Under the pieces are notes generated by a model that did no database searches, was not told the origin of the DNA, and was given only the letters and a program-made list of their open reading frames with translations. DNA of 58,968 nt from Lachnospiraceae bacterium AM48-27BH (lineage in GTDB: Bacteria; Bacillota; Clostridia; Lachnospirales; Lachnospiraceae). Positions 26,407 through 36,028 of this stretch are shown in pieces. How positions within the stretch are numbered: the first letter of the stretch is position 1; every line of letters begins with the position of its first letter. The position numbers were made by a program, and so were the translations under genes. Location of the stretch: assembly GCA_003478355.1 (NCBI GenBank), contig QUFC01000025.1:1-58968 (forward strand). Reading direction: 5' to 3'.

Positions 26407-26435
26407 ATTGTATAATGACAAAGAGAAAATTTCAA
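26407..26435 (-). promoter_or_regulatory. Promoter of the decarboxylase operon
   Basis: On the minus strand TTGAAA (26430-26435) and TACAAT (26407-26412) are 17 bp apart, about 90 bp upstream of the mmdA start. Confidence 0.7.
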
Positions 26436-26491
26436 GCAGTTTTTCGTGTTTTTTGTTGTAAATTCCTTTTTTTTGTTTTTTAATTAACAAT

Positions 26492-27718
26492 TTACTTATT
26501 GAAAAAAATATTTATCATCCATTCCAGGCACCAGGACCATGTATAAGACGGAACATCAGAAGCCGCCACTACAGGGATTTTCTCTGCCGCCCAGTCCCCC
26601 ACATAGTAGGTGATCTCTCCCACCTTCTGCCCCTTCTTTACCGGAGCGGACAATACCTTTTCTATTGTCTGCTCCACTCTGATCTTCTCACCATCTGCTA
26701 AAAGTATTTCCGGTTTTTTCATATTTTCTCCGGTTTTCAACGCCACTGACACCTTTTCCGATGGATCTTTACTGGCCGCAATCCCTCCTGTCACCGGGAT
26801 TTCAGGAAGGCAGATATCCTGTCTGAGCCTTTCTTTATGAAAATGTTCTCTGCCATAAGCAAACAATCGCCTGATATCGCTCCATTTATAAGTTTTGTGA
26901 GGCGGCCACCCACAGCCTAAAACCGCAGCAACCAGATGTCTTCCTTTACTTTCTACTGCTGCCACGTAACAGTAGCCTGCCTCTCCGGTAAAACCTGTCT
27001 TCCCGGAAACCGCTTCTGGGTCCTGTTCCAGATAAGCATTGTGATTATAGCAGCTGTAAGTTCTGGAACCACTTTTATTGGAAAAACTGTAATTCTGGGT
27101 TCTGGTAATTTTCAAAAATGCCGTTCTTTCCGAGGACTGCCACACGCAGTAAGCCATCATCCTGCTAAGGTCTGATGCCGTTGTGCTGTGAAGCAGCGTG
27201 GTTCCATTTTCGTCTGTCACAGTCTGATCCAACCCATTAGGAGTTAAAAAGCAGGTATTTTCACACCCGATTTCCCTGGCTTTTTCATTCATCATATGAC
27301 AAAACATTTCTACACTTCCGCCAACCGCTTCTGCCACTGCCACTGCTGTGTCGTTATGAGATTCCAGCATCAGGGAATACAATAGATCCCGCAACGAAAA
27401 GGCCTCCCCTTTTTGTGCCCCCAGGTGGACCTCCGGCTGGGAAACTGCCTTAGAAGAAAATGTCACCTCATCATCCAGATTTCCCAACTCCAGAGCCAGG
27501 ATACAGGTCATGATCTTGGTGGTACTTGCCATCGGCCGGATCTCCTTTTCATTTTTTCCATACAAAACTCTCCCGGTATCCCCATCGATCAGCACTGCAA
27601 AACCTGCATGAAGTTCTCCTGGCGTCTCCTGCCCCCAGGCAGCTAATGGTCTGGGAATTCCGCAAAATAAGATAGCTGTCATGATCCAGACAGCCACAGT
27701 TCGCTTCCACTGTTCCAT
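26492..27718 (-). CDS. dacF: D-alanyl-D-alanine carboxypeptidase (DacF-like)
   Basis: The 408-residue protein has a signal peptide, then a peptidase S11 domain with SxxK as ASTTK (Ser65, Lys68), SxN as SHN (about 120-122) and KTG near 241-243, followed by a C-terminal beta domain (about 300-400) and a hydrophobic tail. It removes the terminal D-Ala of peptidoglycan stem peptides outside the membrane. It is monocistronic, flanked by divergent dinB and the mmdA operon. Confidence 0.93.
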   Translation of the reverse strand: MEQWKRTVAVWIMTAILFCGIPRPLAAWGQETPGELHAGFAVLIDGDTGRVLYGKNEKEIRPMASTTKIMTCILALELGNLDDEVTFSSKAVSQPEVHLGAQKGEAFSLRDLLYSLMLESHNDTAVAVAEAVGGSVEMFCHMMNEKAREIGCENTCFLTPNGLDQTVTDENGTTLLHSTTASDLSRMMAYCVWQSSERTAFLKITRTQNYSFSNKSGSRTYSCYNHNAYLEQDPEAVSGKTGFTGEAGYCYVAAVESKGRHLVAAVLGCGWPPHKTYKWSDIRRLFAYGREHFHKERLRQDICLPEIPVTGGIAASKDPSEKVSVALKTGENMKKPEILLADGEKIRVEQTIEKVLSAPVKKGQKVGEITYYVGDWAAEKIPVVAASDVPSYTWSWCLEWMINIFFNK

Positions 27719-27841
27719 ATCATTCTCTTTTCATGGCTCTTATTTCCAATTTTATTCATCATCCTTTCACGCTTTCACAGCAATGGGGAAAAAACTGCGA
27801 AATTTGAAAACAAATTGGAAAGCAAATACAGCAATCCATGC

Positions 27842-27870
27842 TTTACATCGAACATACATTCTGATATACT
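27842..27870 (+). promoter_or_regulatory. Promoter of dinB with a degenerate LexA-like box
   Basis: TTTACA (27842-27847) and TATACT (27865-27870) are 17 bp apart. The spacer holds CGAACATACATTCT (27849-27862). The Gram-positive SOS box is CGAAC-N4-GTTCG; the left half is perfect and the right half has two mismatches. Confidence 0.6.
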
Positions 27871-27952
27871 GGATTTATAATCTTATTGATACAGCCGGTT
27901 TGGAATAGATATCGAAAGATCCGTTATTCAAAAAAAGCAGGAGGAAAGCACT

Positions 27953-29209
27953 ATGGAGCAGAAGGAACGGATCATTTTCCACATTGACGTTAATTCCGCA
28001 TTTTTAAGCTGGGAGTCCGTTTATCGCCTTTCCCAAGATCCAGATGCATTGGATCTTCGCACCATTCCTTCCGCAGTTGGCGGTGACCAAAAATCCCGTC
28101 ACGGTATCATTCTGGCCAAGTCCACTCCAGCCAAAAAATATGGCGTCACAACCGGAGAACCTGTCGCCCAGGCGCTTCGCAAATGCCCGGATCTTGTTCT
28201 GGTCCCATCCCGTTTTGAATTTTATTCCCAGTGCTCGGATGCCTTAATCCATCTGCTGGAAGAATATACTCCGGATATTGAGCAGTTCAGCATCGACGAG
28301 GCATTTCTGGATATGACTTCCACGATCCACCTCTTCGGCGATCCGATGGAAACCGCCAGAAAAATCCGTGAGCGTATCCGGGAAGAGCTGCATTTTACAG
28401 TGAATGTCGGGATCGCCTCTAACAAACTATTAGCCAAGATGGCTTCGGACTTCGAAAAACCGGACCGCTGCCATACTCTCTGGAATTCCGAAATTCCACG
28501 GAAAATGTGGCCTTTACCCGTCCGGGATCTGTTCTTTGTGGGAGGTTCCGCCCAGAAACGCATGGAATCCATTGGCATTCACACCATCGGAGACCTGGCC
28601 CATTGTGATCCACAGATTTTAAAAGCCCACCTGGGCGAGAAATACGCTGCCCAGATCTACCGCTACGCCAATGGTATTGACGATGACCCGGTAGCGCCTC
28701 CAGAGGTTCTCAATAAGGGCTATGGCAACCGTACCACCCTGTCCCGGGATGTGGACGATTATGATACCGCCTGTCAGGTGCTATTGTCCTTATGTGAAAC
28801 GATAGGTATCCGTCTCCGTAAGGCCCATGTCCAGTGCAACTGTATCTGTGTAGAATTGCGGGATTATAATTTCCGTAATCTATCCCATCAGCTTACCCTG
28901 GCTTATCCCACTGATTCCACCACCATCATTTATGAGAATGCGTGCAAATTACTGCGGGATTTCTGGGATCTGACCCCGGTGCGTCTGATCGGCGTCCGCA
29001 CCAGCCACATTTCCACAGAAGATTACTGCCAGCTCAGTCTCTTCCAGAATCAGAAAAACGAAAAGCTGGAGCGTATGGACCGGGCCATCGACTCCATCCG
29101 TGAAAAATTCGGAGTAGACAGCATCAAACGCGCCAGCTTTTTAAAAGAAGATTCCATTGTCGATCATGCTGCAGGCAAATCGAAACATCTAAATGCCTAT
29201 AAAAAATAA
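27953..29209 (+). CDS. dinB: DNA polymerase IV (Y family)
   Basis: The 418-residue protein has the Y-family palm with HIDVNSAFLSWESVYRL near the N-terminus and SIDEAFLDMT near residues 114-123 (catalytic acidic residues), helix-hairpin-helix, and the little-finger domain (NRTTLSRDVDDYDTACQ). It performs translesion synthesis. AGGAGGAAAGCACT precedes the ATG. Its 3' end overlaps by 13 bp the converging gene at 29197. Confidence 0.95.
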   Translation: MEQKERIIFHIDVNSAFLSWESVYRLSQDPDALDLRTIPSAVGGDQKSRHGIILAKSTPAKKYGVTTGEPVAQALRKCPDLVLVPSRFEFYSQCSDALIHLLEEYTPDIEQFSIDEAFLDMTSTIHLFGDPMETARKIRERIREELHFTVNVGIASNKLLAKMASDFEKPDRCHTLWNSEIPRKMWPLPVRDLFFVGGSAQKRMESIGIHTIGDLAHCDPQILKAHLGEKYAAQIYRYANGIDDDPVAPPEVLNKGYGNRTTLSRDVDDYDTACQVLLSLCETIGIRLRKAHVQCNCICVELRDYNFRNLSHQLTLAYPTDSTTIIYENACKLLRDFWDLTPVRLIGVRTSHISTEDYCQLSLFQNQKNEKLERMDRAIDSIREKFGVDSIKRASFLKEDSIVDHAAGKSKHLNAYKK

Positions 29210-29457
29210 TCATCGATCACATACTCATGATCATTCACACGCAAGGTTTCGATATACACGCTGCCGTCTTCCTCGCATCGTCCACAGGCGTGCAACTTTG
29301 CTTTTCCAGCTTTGGACTGGCAGGTCAGTTTTTTCCCCGTTATCTCCTGATCTGCCAGAAGCTCTGCCAGTTCTAACAGGATATCTTCCACTGCGTCCTC
29401 GATCTTGTTTTTCTCGAACTCCCGTTCCAGGGTTTCATATAGTTCTTCGTTCAGCAT
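29197..29457 (-). CDS. Small acidic protein of unknown function
   Basis: The 86-residue product has an acidic helical N-terminal half (LNEELYETLEREFEKNKIEDAVEDILLELAELL) and a strand-rich second half with one CxxC (CGRC) and a tyrosine-rich end. AGGAGAAAACGG lies before the ATG. I cannot assign a family. It converges on dinB and overlaps its end by 13 bp. Confidence 0.6.
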   Translation of the reverse strand: MLNEELYETLEREFEKNKIEDAVEDILLELAELLADQEITGKKLTCQSKAGKAKLHACGRCEEDGSVYIETLRVNDHEYVIDDYFL

Positions 29458-29487
29458 CCGTTTTCTCCTTTTTCTTCATTTTTATTC

Positions 29488-29516
29488 TTGTCAAATGTTA
29501 CATTTACATATACACT
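29488..29516 (+). promoter_or_regulatory. Promoter placing the transcript start at the rluA start codon
   Basis: TTGTCA (29488-29493) and TACACT (29511-29516) are 17 bp apart. The expected transcription start (about 7 bp downstream) falls at or just before the ATG at 29524. No ribosome-binding site lies between, so translation could be leaderless. Confidence 0.5.
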
Positions 29517-29523
29517 AAATTCC

Positions 29524-30426
29524 ATGAAAAAACAACTAACTTATCCAGTAACCCATGACATGGACGGAAATAAAATTGAAGAATTTCTCCGTTCCAGGGG
29601 ATACTCCAAACATCTGATCATCCAATTAAAACTGAGTCCTGACGGAATCACCATCGGCGGTGAAAAAGTATACGTCACCCATGTGTTAAAGGAAGGAGAA
29701 ATTCTGACGATCCGCCTTAATGAAACCGACACCTCAGAAAATATCGTTCCAACCCAGATGCCCCTGGACATCGTGTATGAGGATGAAGATCTGTTCGTTA
29801 TCAATAAACCAGCTGGGCTTCCCATTCATCCATCGCAGGGACATTATGACCATACCTTAGCCAATGGCATGGCGTGGTATTGCGCCCAGCATGGAGAACC
29901 TTTCGTCTACCGGGCCATTAACCGTCTGGACCGGGATACCACCGGTCTTCTGATCCTGGCACGCCACAGCTTAAGCGCTGCGATTTTGTCAGAAATGGTA
30001 AAAAACCGGCAGATTCACCGGGAGTATCTGGCTGTAGCCACCGGAAAAGTCCCGGAATCAGGTGTGATCGATGCACCTATCTCCCGCGTGGATGGTTCCA
30101 CCATTGAACGGTGTGTAGATTTTGACCGTGGCGAAGCTGCCCGCACCCACTACCGATCGGTATTTTACGATCCGGTGACAAACTGCTCCCTGGTCTCCCT
30201 AAAGCTCGAAACCGGACGTACACATCAAATCCGGGTCCATTTAAAATATTTAGGGCATCCGCTGCCTGGAGATTTCCTTTATTGCCCGGATTTCTCTCTG
30301 ATCAGACGGCAGGCGCTTCACTCTCATAAGCTGACATTCCTTCACCCACTGAGCGGCGAAGAAATGTGCTTTCTCGCACCGCTACCGGCAGATATGAAAG
30401 CCATGCTTCCATCCATGATTCCGTAA
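29524..30426 (+). CDS. RluA-family pseudouridine synthase
   Basis: The 300-residue protein has an N-terminal S4-type RNA-binding region (KIEEFLRSRGYSKHLIIQLKLS, GEKVYVTHVLKEGEIL) and a catalytic domain with the signature INRLDRDTTGLLI (catalytic Asp near residue 142) and GRTHQIRVHLKYLGHP. It isomerises uridine in rRNA or tRNA; which site is unknown (RluD-like by layout). The start at 29524 is taken from the S4 boundary; a possible TTG at 29488 coincides with the -35 box. Confidence 0.9.
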   Translation: MKKQLTYPVTHDMDGNKIEEFLRSRGYSKHLIIQLKLSPDGITIGGEKVYVTHVLKEGEILTIRLNETDTSENIVPTQMPLDIVYEDEDLFVINKPAGLPIHPSQGHYDHTLANGMAWYCAQHGEPFVYRAINRLDRDTTGLLILARHSLSAAILSEMVKNRQIHREYLAVATGKVPESGVIDAPISRVDGSTIERCVDFDRGEAARTHYRSVFYDPVTNCSLVSLKLETGRTHQIRVHLKYLGHPLPGDFLYCPDFSLIRRQALHSHKLTFLHPLSGEEMCFLAPLPADMKAMLPSMIP

Positions 30427-30430
30427 TTTT

Positions 30431-31986
30431 CTACGGTCTCCGCAATCCTTTCGGATAATGGTTTTTCAAAGTTATACCAACCTTCTTGCTCCATCCCAGA
30501 GAGCAGCCGTCAACGCAGACCAACACCCAACCATTTTTCCCGGTCAGATGGCGCTCTCCCGGGAGTTCATCGGTATTCAGTGTTTCTCCTCTTAAATATC
30601 TGGTAATTTCTTCGCTGTCTGATGGCAGGTTGATCCACTGTCCGGCCCATTCTTTCTTTAAAAACAATGCCAGACCATGGGAGGGCTCAAACCGCCCCTT
30701 CTTTATCGTTCCCAGATCCAGTCCCGGACGCATCACCTTCAGGCCCTTCATATCCACCATCTGTTTCGGAACCAGATACAGTTCTTCTCCAAACATGGTA
30801 AAGCTCCCACCAGCGATCGGCCACTGCTCCAGTCCCATTACCAGCGTTTCCTTCGCAAACTCCTGCCACAGCTGTTCCCAGTCGCTGCCCTTCTTTCCAC
30901 TCTGGCGGTTTTTTTCTTTCTTTTTTTCTTTTCCTGACAGTTTTCCAGAAGCTGCGTAAGCGAATGTCTCTGTTGATGTTTCCGTCCCTTTCTTATGGAC
31001 CAATGCCAGAAAATGTCCTTCCCCAGCGGTTTTATGGGGCCAGATCCGGTAACTGCCCGGGATTTCCCCTTCGGTAAATGCTTCAAAGCCAACAGGTCTT
31101 TCTGCTTCTGCCGCCTCAAAATCCTCATGCCGGTCCAAGAAGCCCAGGATACTCTCCTCATTTTCTTCTCTGGAAAAGGTACAGGTAGAATACACCAGAT
31201 AACCGCCTGGTTTTAACATGGCTGCTGCACGATCCAGGATCTCTGCCTGGCGAGAAGCGCATAATTTCACATTATCAGGACTCCACTCTTCTCTGGCCTG
31301 CTGGTCCTTGCGGAACATTCCCTCACCAGAACACGGGGCATCCACTACGATCCTGTCAAAAAACTCTGGAAAATAAGAAACCAGCCTGCCAGAATCCTCA
31401 TTGGTGACCACGCAGTTTCCCACGCCCATCCGTTCGATATTCTGGGATAGGATCTTCGCACGGGCAGGATGGATCTCATTGCTGACTAAAAAACCGGTCT
31501 GACAGAGTTTTCCTGCTACCTGGGTGGACTTACCACCTGGAGCTGCACACAGATCCAGAACCGTTTCTCCCGGCAGAACACCTAAAAGCTCCGCCACCGC
31601 CATGGCACTTGGCTCCTGAATATAGTATGCGCCAGCTTCATGAAGAGAGCTTTTCCCCGGACGGTATCTGCGTCATAATAATAGCCGTTTGGAACCCACG
31701 GGATCTGCTGGAGGTGGAACTGTGTTTTCCACGACTCCTGCTGCGTTTCCCGGCATTCCTGCACTTTATCGATCCGGTCTCTGTTTTCATCCTGAACAAG
31801 CTGTATCTGGACGTTGTGCATCTCAGAATCCACTTTCCACGGGTTGAACCGCAATCCCTGCACCCTTGACTTTCCATAGCTTTCTACAAACGCAGGATAC
31901 TCTTCTCCCAACATTCTCCGCATCTTTTCACAGAATGCCCCAGGAAGCTCCCGTTCCATCTGTTCTGTCTCTTTATTCTGCTCCAT
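30431..31986 (-). pseudogene. rsmF: RsmF/RsmB-like 16S rRNA m5C methyltransferase, frameshifted
   Basis: The gene encodes a NOL1/NOP2/Sun-family methyltransferase: N-terminal region, SAM-binding core with DLCAAPGGKSTQ, catalytic-site segments VDAPCSGEGMFRK and STCTFSREENE, and the C-terminal PUA-like FAE domain. At about 31663 the frame breaks: GGTAT/ATACC would need one more G/C to read DADTRPGKSSLHEAGAYYIQEPSAM, which is the family's invariant loop. A single missing base in a GGG run explains it. Corrected length is 518 residues, normal for RsmF-like proteins. It converges with the rluA gene with 4 bp between stops. Real loss or assembly error cannot be distinguished. Confidence 0.88.
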
Positions 31987-32014
31987 TCACCTTTCTCCTT
32001 TTAAAACTTCCAGG

Positions 32015-32146
32015 ATTCAAGTCGAACGTCCGTGAGACTTGGCGCGTGATTCTGGTCAGCGAGCTGACATATTCCTATCAGAATCACTGCGCATCCTCGC
32101 GGAGCGTTTATCTCAGTCGGAGACCCACCTCCGACTGAGATAAAAA
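32015..32146. repeat. Structured dispersed repeat, copy 1
   Basis: Bases 32015-32072 match 45342-45400 in inverted orientation, differing by one base and a 2-bp indel. The copy folds as GTGATTCTG/CAGAATCAC enclosing GTCAGC-GA-GCTGAC, then a perfect 13-bp hairpin ATCTCAGTCGGAG/CTCCGACTGAGAT (32110-32141) followed by AAAAAA. Read on the minus strand it looks like a terminator for the DUF6465 gene or a leader for rsmF. Confidence 0.75.
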
Positions 32147-32183
32147 ACAGGAGCCTGATCGGCTCCTGCATGCGTTATCATCC

Positions 32184-32625
32184 TTATAACTCGATCTTGA
32201 AATCATCGTTTCCGATACCGTTTACTACATAATAAGCAACATCTTCTTCCGGTTTTACATAAAGAACGATGGTCTCGATCTTTACGCCTGGATTTGCGTC
32301 TGCAAATGCGATTTTTGCTCTCTCAAGGATCTCTTTTGCTGCAATCTCTTTGCCAGCGTACTGGATCACAACTGCTGCCTCAGTTTCCTTTTCAGCCTTC
32401 TTTGCAGGTGCTTTCTTTGCTGCAGTCTCTTTCTTTGGAGCTGCTTTTCTTGCAGGTGCCTTCTTCGGAGCTGCTTCTGCTGCAGGCGCTGCCTCTTTTT
32501 CCGGCTCAGCCTTTACCTCTGCTGCTTTTACCTTCTGTCTTTACAGTCTCAGCTTTTACTGCTTCTGTTTTTATAGCCTCTGCCTTTACAGGAGCTGCTG
32601 CTTTCTTTACACATCTAGCTGCCAT
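32184..32625 (-). pseudogene. DUF6465-like protein, frameshifted
   Basis: The N-terminal part (start 32625, AGGAGGAAAAAGAAA upstream) is Ala/Lys/Glu-rich, and the C-terminal about 60 residues (VIQYAGKEIAAKEILERAKIAF, ETIVLYVKPEEDVAYYVVNGIG) match the DUF6465 family of Lachnospiraceae. The frame breaks at about 32531: GAAGGTAAA reads to a stop, while removing one G (or adding two bases) reads through the Lys/Ala-rich linker into the conserved domain. Corrected length is about 146 residues. Low-complexity linker DNA is prone to slippage, so this may be natural. Function unknown; probably nucleic-acid binding given the basic tail. Confidence 0.7.
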
Positions 32626-32726
32626 TTTCTTTTTCCTCCTAATTTTCATCGTTCTATTCTCTCATGTCCTTTTCCTTTTTTGTCCAAATCAAATTGACTG
32701 TAGTATATAATGATTTTTGATATTTG

Positions 32727-33665
32727 TCAACCTCGTGGGGCTCTCTGACATCCCTGAAAGATTCCATTTTCCCGAAATTTCTGCATCATCCTGTTTAAGA
32801 CCAGCTTCTTGTTAGCGCTCCAGGCAGGGCCGATCAGCAGAGCTTTTGCCCCGTCCCCGCTGAGTCTGTGGATCACCACGGACTGGGGAAGTCTGGCCAC
32901 ACAGGTAAGGATCAGATCGAGATATTCCTCCAGCTCCATCAGTGAAAATGGATTCTTTTCGTACTCCGCCGCCATCTGACTGCCTTTCAATATATGTAGA
33001 AGCTGGAGTTTTATGCCATCTACCGGGATTTTGCCAAGATAGTCCACCGTCTCTAACATTTCTTCCTTCGTCTCCCCAGGGAGTCCCAGGATCACATGGA
33101 CCACCACGGTCAGCCCCGCCTCCTTCAACCGTCTGTAAGCGTCCTCAAATACCTCCAGACGATAACCTCTATGAATTCTCTCCGCTGTCTTTTCGTGGAT
33201 GGTCTGAAGCCCCAGCTCTACCCATACAGGTTTCTGACGGTTCAGTTCCTTTAAAAGCGCTACTACCTCATCCCCCAGACAGTCCGGTCTGGTTCCCACA
33301 GACAGAGCCACAATGTCAGGATGTGTGATAGCACGTTCAAATAATGTTCTCAGATAATCTACCGGGGCGTAAGTATTGGTGTAGGACTGAAAATACGCAA
33401 TGTATTTTCCTTCACCAGAAATCTTCCGGTGGACCCGCGTCTTTGCCTGTTCAATCTGCTCCCATACATCCGGATATCCGGTTCTTCCCACTGCAAATTC
33501 CCCGGAACCGCCCTGGCTGCAGAAGGTGCATCCGCCTGTCCCCACAGTTCCATCCCGGTTTGGACAGCTCATACCGCCATCCAGGGATACTTTATAGATC
33601 TTCTGTCCGAACTGGCGCTTTAATTCGTAATCAAGAGAATGATACGGTTTATCTCCCCACACCAT
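32727..33665 (-). CDS. Radical SAM protein, TIGR01212 (YhcC) type
   Basis: The 312-residue protein has CPNRDGTVGTGGCTFC near residues 32-47, the cluster-binding cysteines of this subfamily, followed by a radical SAM barrel (YFQSYTNTYAP, ALSVGTRPDCLGDEV, ELGLQTIHEKTAERIHRGY). The enzyme's substrate is unknown. The start at 33665 follows the upstream MATE stop codon by one base, implying coupled translation. Confidence 0.9.
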   Translation of the reverse strand: MVWGDKPYHSLDYELKRQFGQKIYKVSLDGGMSCPNRDGTVGTGGCTFCSQGGSGEFAVGRTGYPDVWEQIEQAKTRVHRKISGEGKYIAYFQSYTNTYAPVDYLRTLFERAITHPDIVALSVGTRPDCLGDEVVALLKELNRQKPVWVELGLQTIHEKTAERIHRGYRLEVFEDAYRRLKEAGLTVVVHVILGLPGETKEEMLETVDYLGKIPVDGIKLQLLHILKGSQMAAEYEKNPFSLMELEEYLDLILTCVARLPQSVVIHRLSGDGAKALLIGPAWSANKKLVLNRMMQKFRENGIFQGCQRAPRG

Positions 33666-33666
33666 C

Positions 33667-35034
33667 TCACGCCACATCCTTTGAAGAAAAAACCACATAT
33701 TTCAAATGCTTCATCACATGGAGATATGCCGGAATTAGGAACAGATCTGCTGCGATCCAAGCTGCCGGATTCGCCAGACATGCTCCATCGTAACCAAGAA
33801 CCGGAACCAGCCAGAAAGCAACCGCCGACCTGGCAATCATCTCGCAGACACCTGCCAGAATGGCCAGTCTGGAATACCCCAGTCCCTGAATCATGAAACG
33901 AACGATATTTACCAACGCCAGCGGGAAATAAAACGATACATTCGCCAGCAAAAATGTCCTGGTATTATGTAAGATCTCCGTTTCTGAAGCATCCACAAAC
34001 AACAGTGCGATCACATCACTGAAGAAATAGATCACTACAAAGGCGATCACTGAATAAATCGCACCTAACAGAACGCAATCCCTTAATCCCCTGCTGATAC
34101 GATCCAGTTTTTTAGCGCCCACATTCTGGCCTCCATAGGTTGCCATGGTCGCTCCCATGGCATCAAACGGGCAGCAGAAGAAAGTTCCGATCTTACCGCC
34201 GGCCGTAACAGATGCCACTGCAACAGAACCAAGGGTATTCACCGCAGTCTGTAAGATCACACTTCCGATGGCAGTGATGGAGTACTGCAGCCCCATAGGG
34301 ATTCCCATGCCGCACAGTATCATCATGGAGTGCTTATGAGGTCTCCATTCATCTCCCTGCATCTTCAGAACCGTAAATTTCTTTTTCATATAAAACAGGC
34401 ACAGCAGGCCGGATACCCCCTGGGAAATAACCGTTGCCCAGGCTGCTCCCGCCACACCCATTTTCAGGATAATAATGGTAAACAGATCCAGGATAATGTT
34501 CATGACAGAGGAGATCAGTAAAAACACCAAAGGGGTCGTGCTGTCACCCAATGACCGGATGATACCCGCCAGCATATTGTAAAGATAGGTAGCCGGGATT
34601 CCCAGGAAAATGATAAAGATATAGATGTACGCCTGATCAAAAATATCCTCCGGCGTCCTCATCCATGTCTGGATATTCCGGCACAACAGGCAGACAACCA
34701 CAGTCATAACCACTGCGAATACTGCAGCCAGCCAGCCGCTATTGGCCACATACCGGCGCATGGCACTCTCATTCTTTTCGCCAAACTTCTGTGCTACCGG
34801 GATAGCAAAGCCACTGCAGACACCGTTGCAGAAGCCGATGATCATAAAATTAATGGAGCCGGTAGAACCAACGGCAGCCAGAGCCGTGACACCCAGGTAT
34901 TTTCCTACAATGATGGTATCCATCATGTTATAAAACTGCTGAAATAAAAAGCCGAACAGCATCGGAATCATAAAGCCCAGGATCAACTTCATCGGTGACC
35001 CGCTGGTCATATCCTTCGTTGTCTTGCCTGCCAT
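33667..35034 (-). CDS. MATE-family efflux transporter
   Basis: The 455-residue protein has about 12 hydrophobic segments and MATE family patterns (MIPMLFGFLFQQFYNMMDTIIVGKYLG at the start, the repeated GLGTGG-like and PxxxxxQ-type segments later). MATE proteins export drugs or metabolites using Na+ or H+ gradients. AGGAGAG precedes ATG 35034. It is coupled to the radical SAM gene. Confidence 0.9.
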   Translation of the reverse strand: MAGKTTKDMTSGSPMKLILGFMIPMLFGFLFQQFYNMMDTIIVGKYLGVTALAAVGSTGSINFMIIGFCNGVCSGFAIPVAQKFGEKNESAMRRYVANSGWLAAVFAVVMTVVVCLLCRNIQTWMRTPEDIFDQAYIYIFIIFLGIPATYLYNMLAGIIRSLGDSTTPLVFLLISSVMNIILDLFTIIILKMGVAGAAWATVISQGVSGLLCLFYMKKKFTVLKMQGDEWRPHKHSMMILCGMGIPMGLQYSITAIGSVILQTAVNTLGSVAVASVTAGGKIGTFFCCPFDAMGATMATYGGQNVGAKKLDRISRGLRDCVLLGAIYSVIAFVVIYFFSDVIALLFVDASETEILHNTRTFLLANVSFYFPLALVNIVRFMIQGLGYSRLAILAGVCEMIARSAVAFWLVPVLGYDGACLANPAAWIAADLFLIPAYLHVMKHLKYVVFSSKDVA

Positions 35035-35185
35035 GTTTTTCTCTCCTTCATCGTCCAAAATAATCGCAACTGCTTCTCCTATGCAGTTATGCGCAGACCT
35101 GCCGGACAATTACGTTTTCTCGCTTTAATTTAACATATTTTCTATTTTTTTCAAGTATCTTTTTATAAAAAAACGAGGAACTTTT

Positions 35186-36010
35186 ATGACCTCATTGTTT
35201 CGCCATATCCGCCAGTCTGTCACCCTGTTTTTTCTCGCTGTCCTATGCTTCTGTGCAGGCAGCGCCATTGCCCGGGTTTCCACCACTGCTCCCCCGCAGA
35301 TTGTCCCTGTCTCTGCCGGAAATGAGGGAAACTGGGGACTTTCCTTCCAACAGGAAGGCAAACCACCTGTAGCCAATGCCTCCGCCGATTACTTAAAGCA
35401 ATTTCACACTTACTATGCCGCCCAGACGGCGGAAAAGGTCCTCTATCTGACCTTTGATGCAGGATATGAAAATGGTAATACTCCGGTGATCTTAGACGCT
35501 TTGAAAAAGCATCAGGCACCTGCTGCTTTTTTTCTGGTGGGAAATTATCTGGAGACCAGCCCGGATCTGGTAAAAAGAATGGTGGAGGAAGGACATACCG
35601 TGGGCAACCATACCTATCATCACCCGGATATGTCCAAGATCTCCACCAAAGAAACATTTTCAAAAGAATTAAGCGATCTGGAAATGCTGTATACAAAAAC
35701 CACAGGGCAGTCCATGACCCGCTACTATCGTCCTCCCCAGGGCAAGTACAGTGAAGCCAATCTGAAAATGGCTGATGAACTTGGCTATCAGACTTTTTTC
35801 TGGAGTCTGGCTTATGTAGACTGGTATGAAGATAAACAGCCCACCCGTGAGGAAGCTTTTCAGAAATTGTTAGGCCGCATTCATCCAGGCGCTATCGTCC
35901 TGCTCCACAGCACATCCAAAACCAATGCCCAGATCCTTGACGAGCTGCTGACCCGCTGGGAGGAAATGGGCTACCGTTTCGGACGGCTGGAGGAACTGAC
36001 CGCTGCCTGA
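35186..36010 (+). CDS. pdaA: PdaA-like polysaccharide deacetylase
   Basis: The 274-residue protein has an N-terminal membrane/signal segment (about 10-32) and a NodB domain with TFDAGYENG (first metal-site Asp), NHTYHHP (metal histidines) and the late HPGAIVLLHS. The second Asp of the usual TFDDG motif is replaced by Ala, as in several PdaA/PdaB proteins. PdaA makes muramic-delta-lactam in spore cortex by N-deacetylating muramic acid; a sporulation role fits but is inferred. It is the only plus-strand gene in this stretch; GAGGAACTTTT lies before the ATG. Confidence 0.85.
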   Translation: MTSLFRHIRQSVTLFFLAVLCFCAGSAIARVSTTAPPQIVPVSAGNEGNWGLSFQQEGKPPVANASADYLKQFHTYYAAQTAEKVLYLTFDAGYENGNTPVILDALKKHQAPAAFFLVGNYLETSPDLVKRMVEEGHTVGNHTYHHPDMSKISTKETFSKELSDLEMLYTKTTGQSMTRYYRPPQGKYSEANLKMADELGYQTFFWSLAYVDWYEDKQPTREEAFQKLLGRIHPGAIVLLHSTSKTNAQILDELLTRWEEMGYRFGRLEELTAA

Positions 36011-36028
36011 ATAACCATGGTTTTGCGC

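Noticed and set aside
28419..28613. Minus-strand readings inside dinB
   Set aside because: Antisense images of a well-conserved gene with no own ribosome-binding sites.
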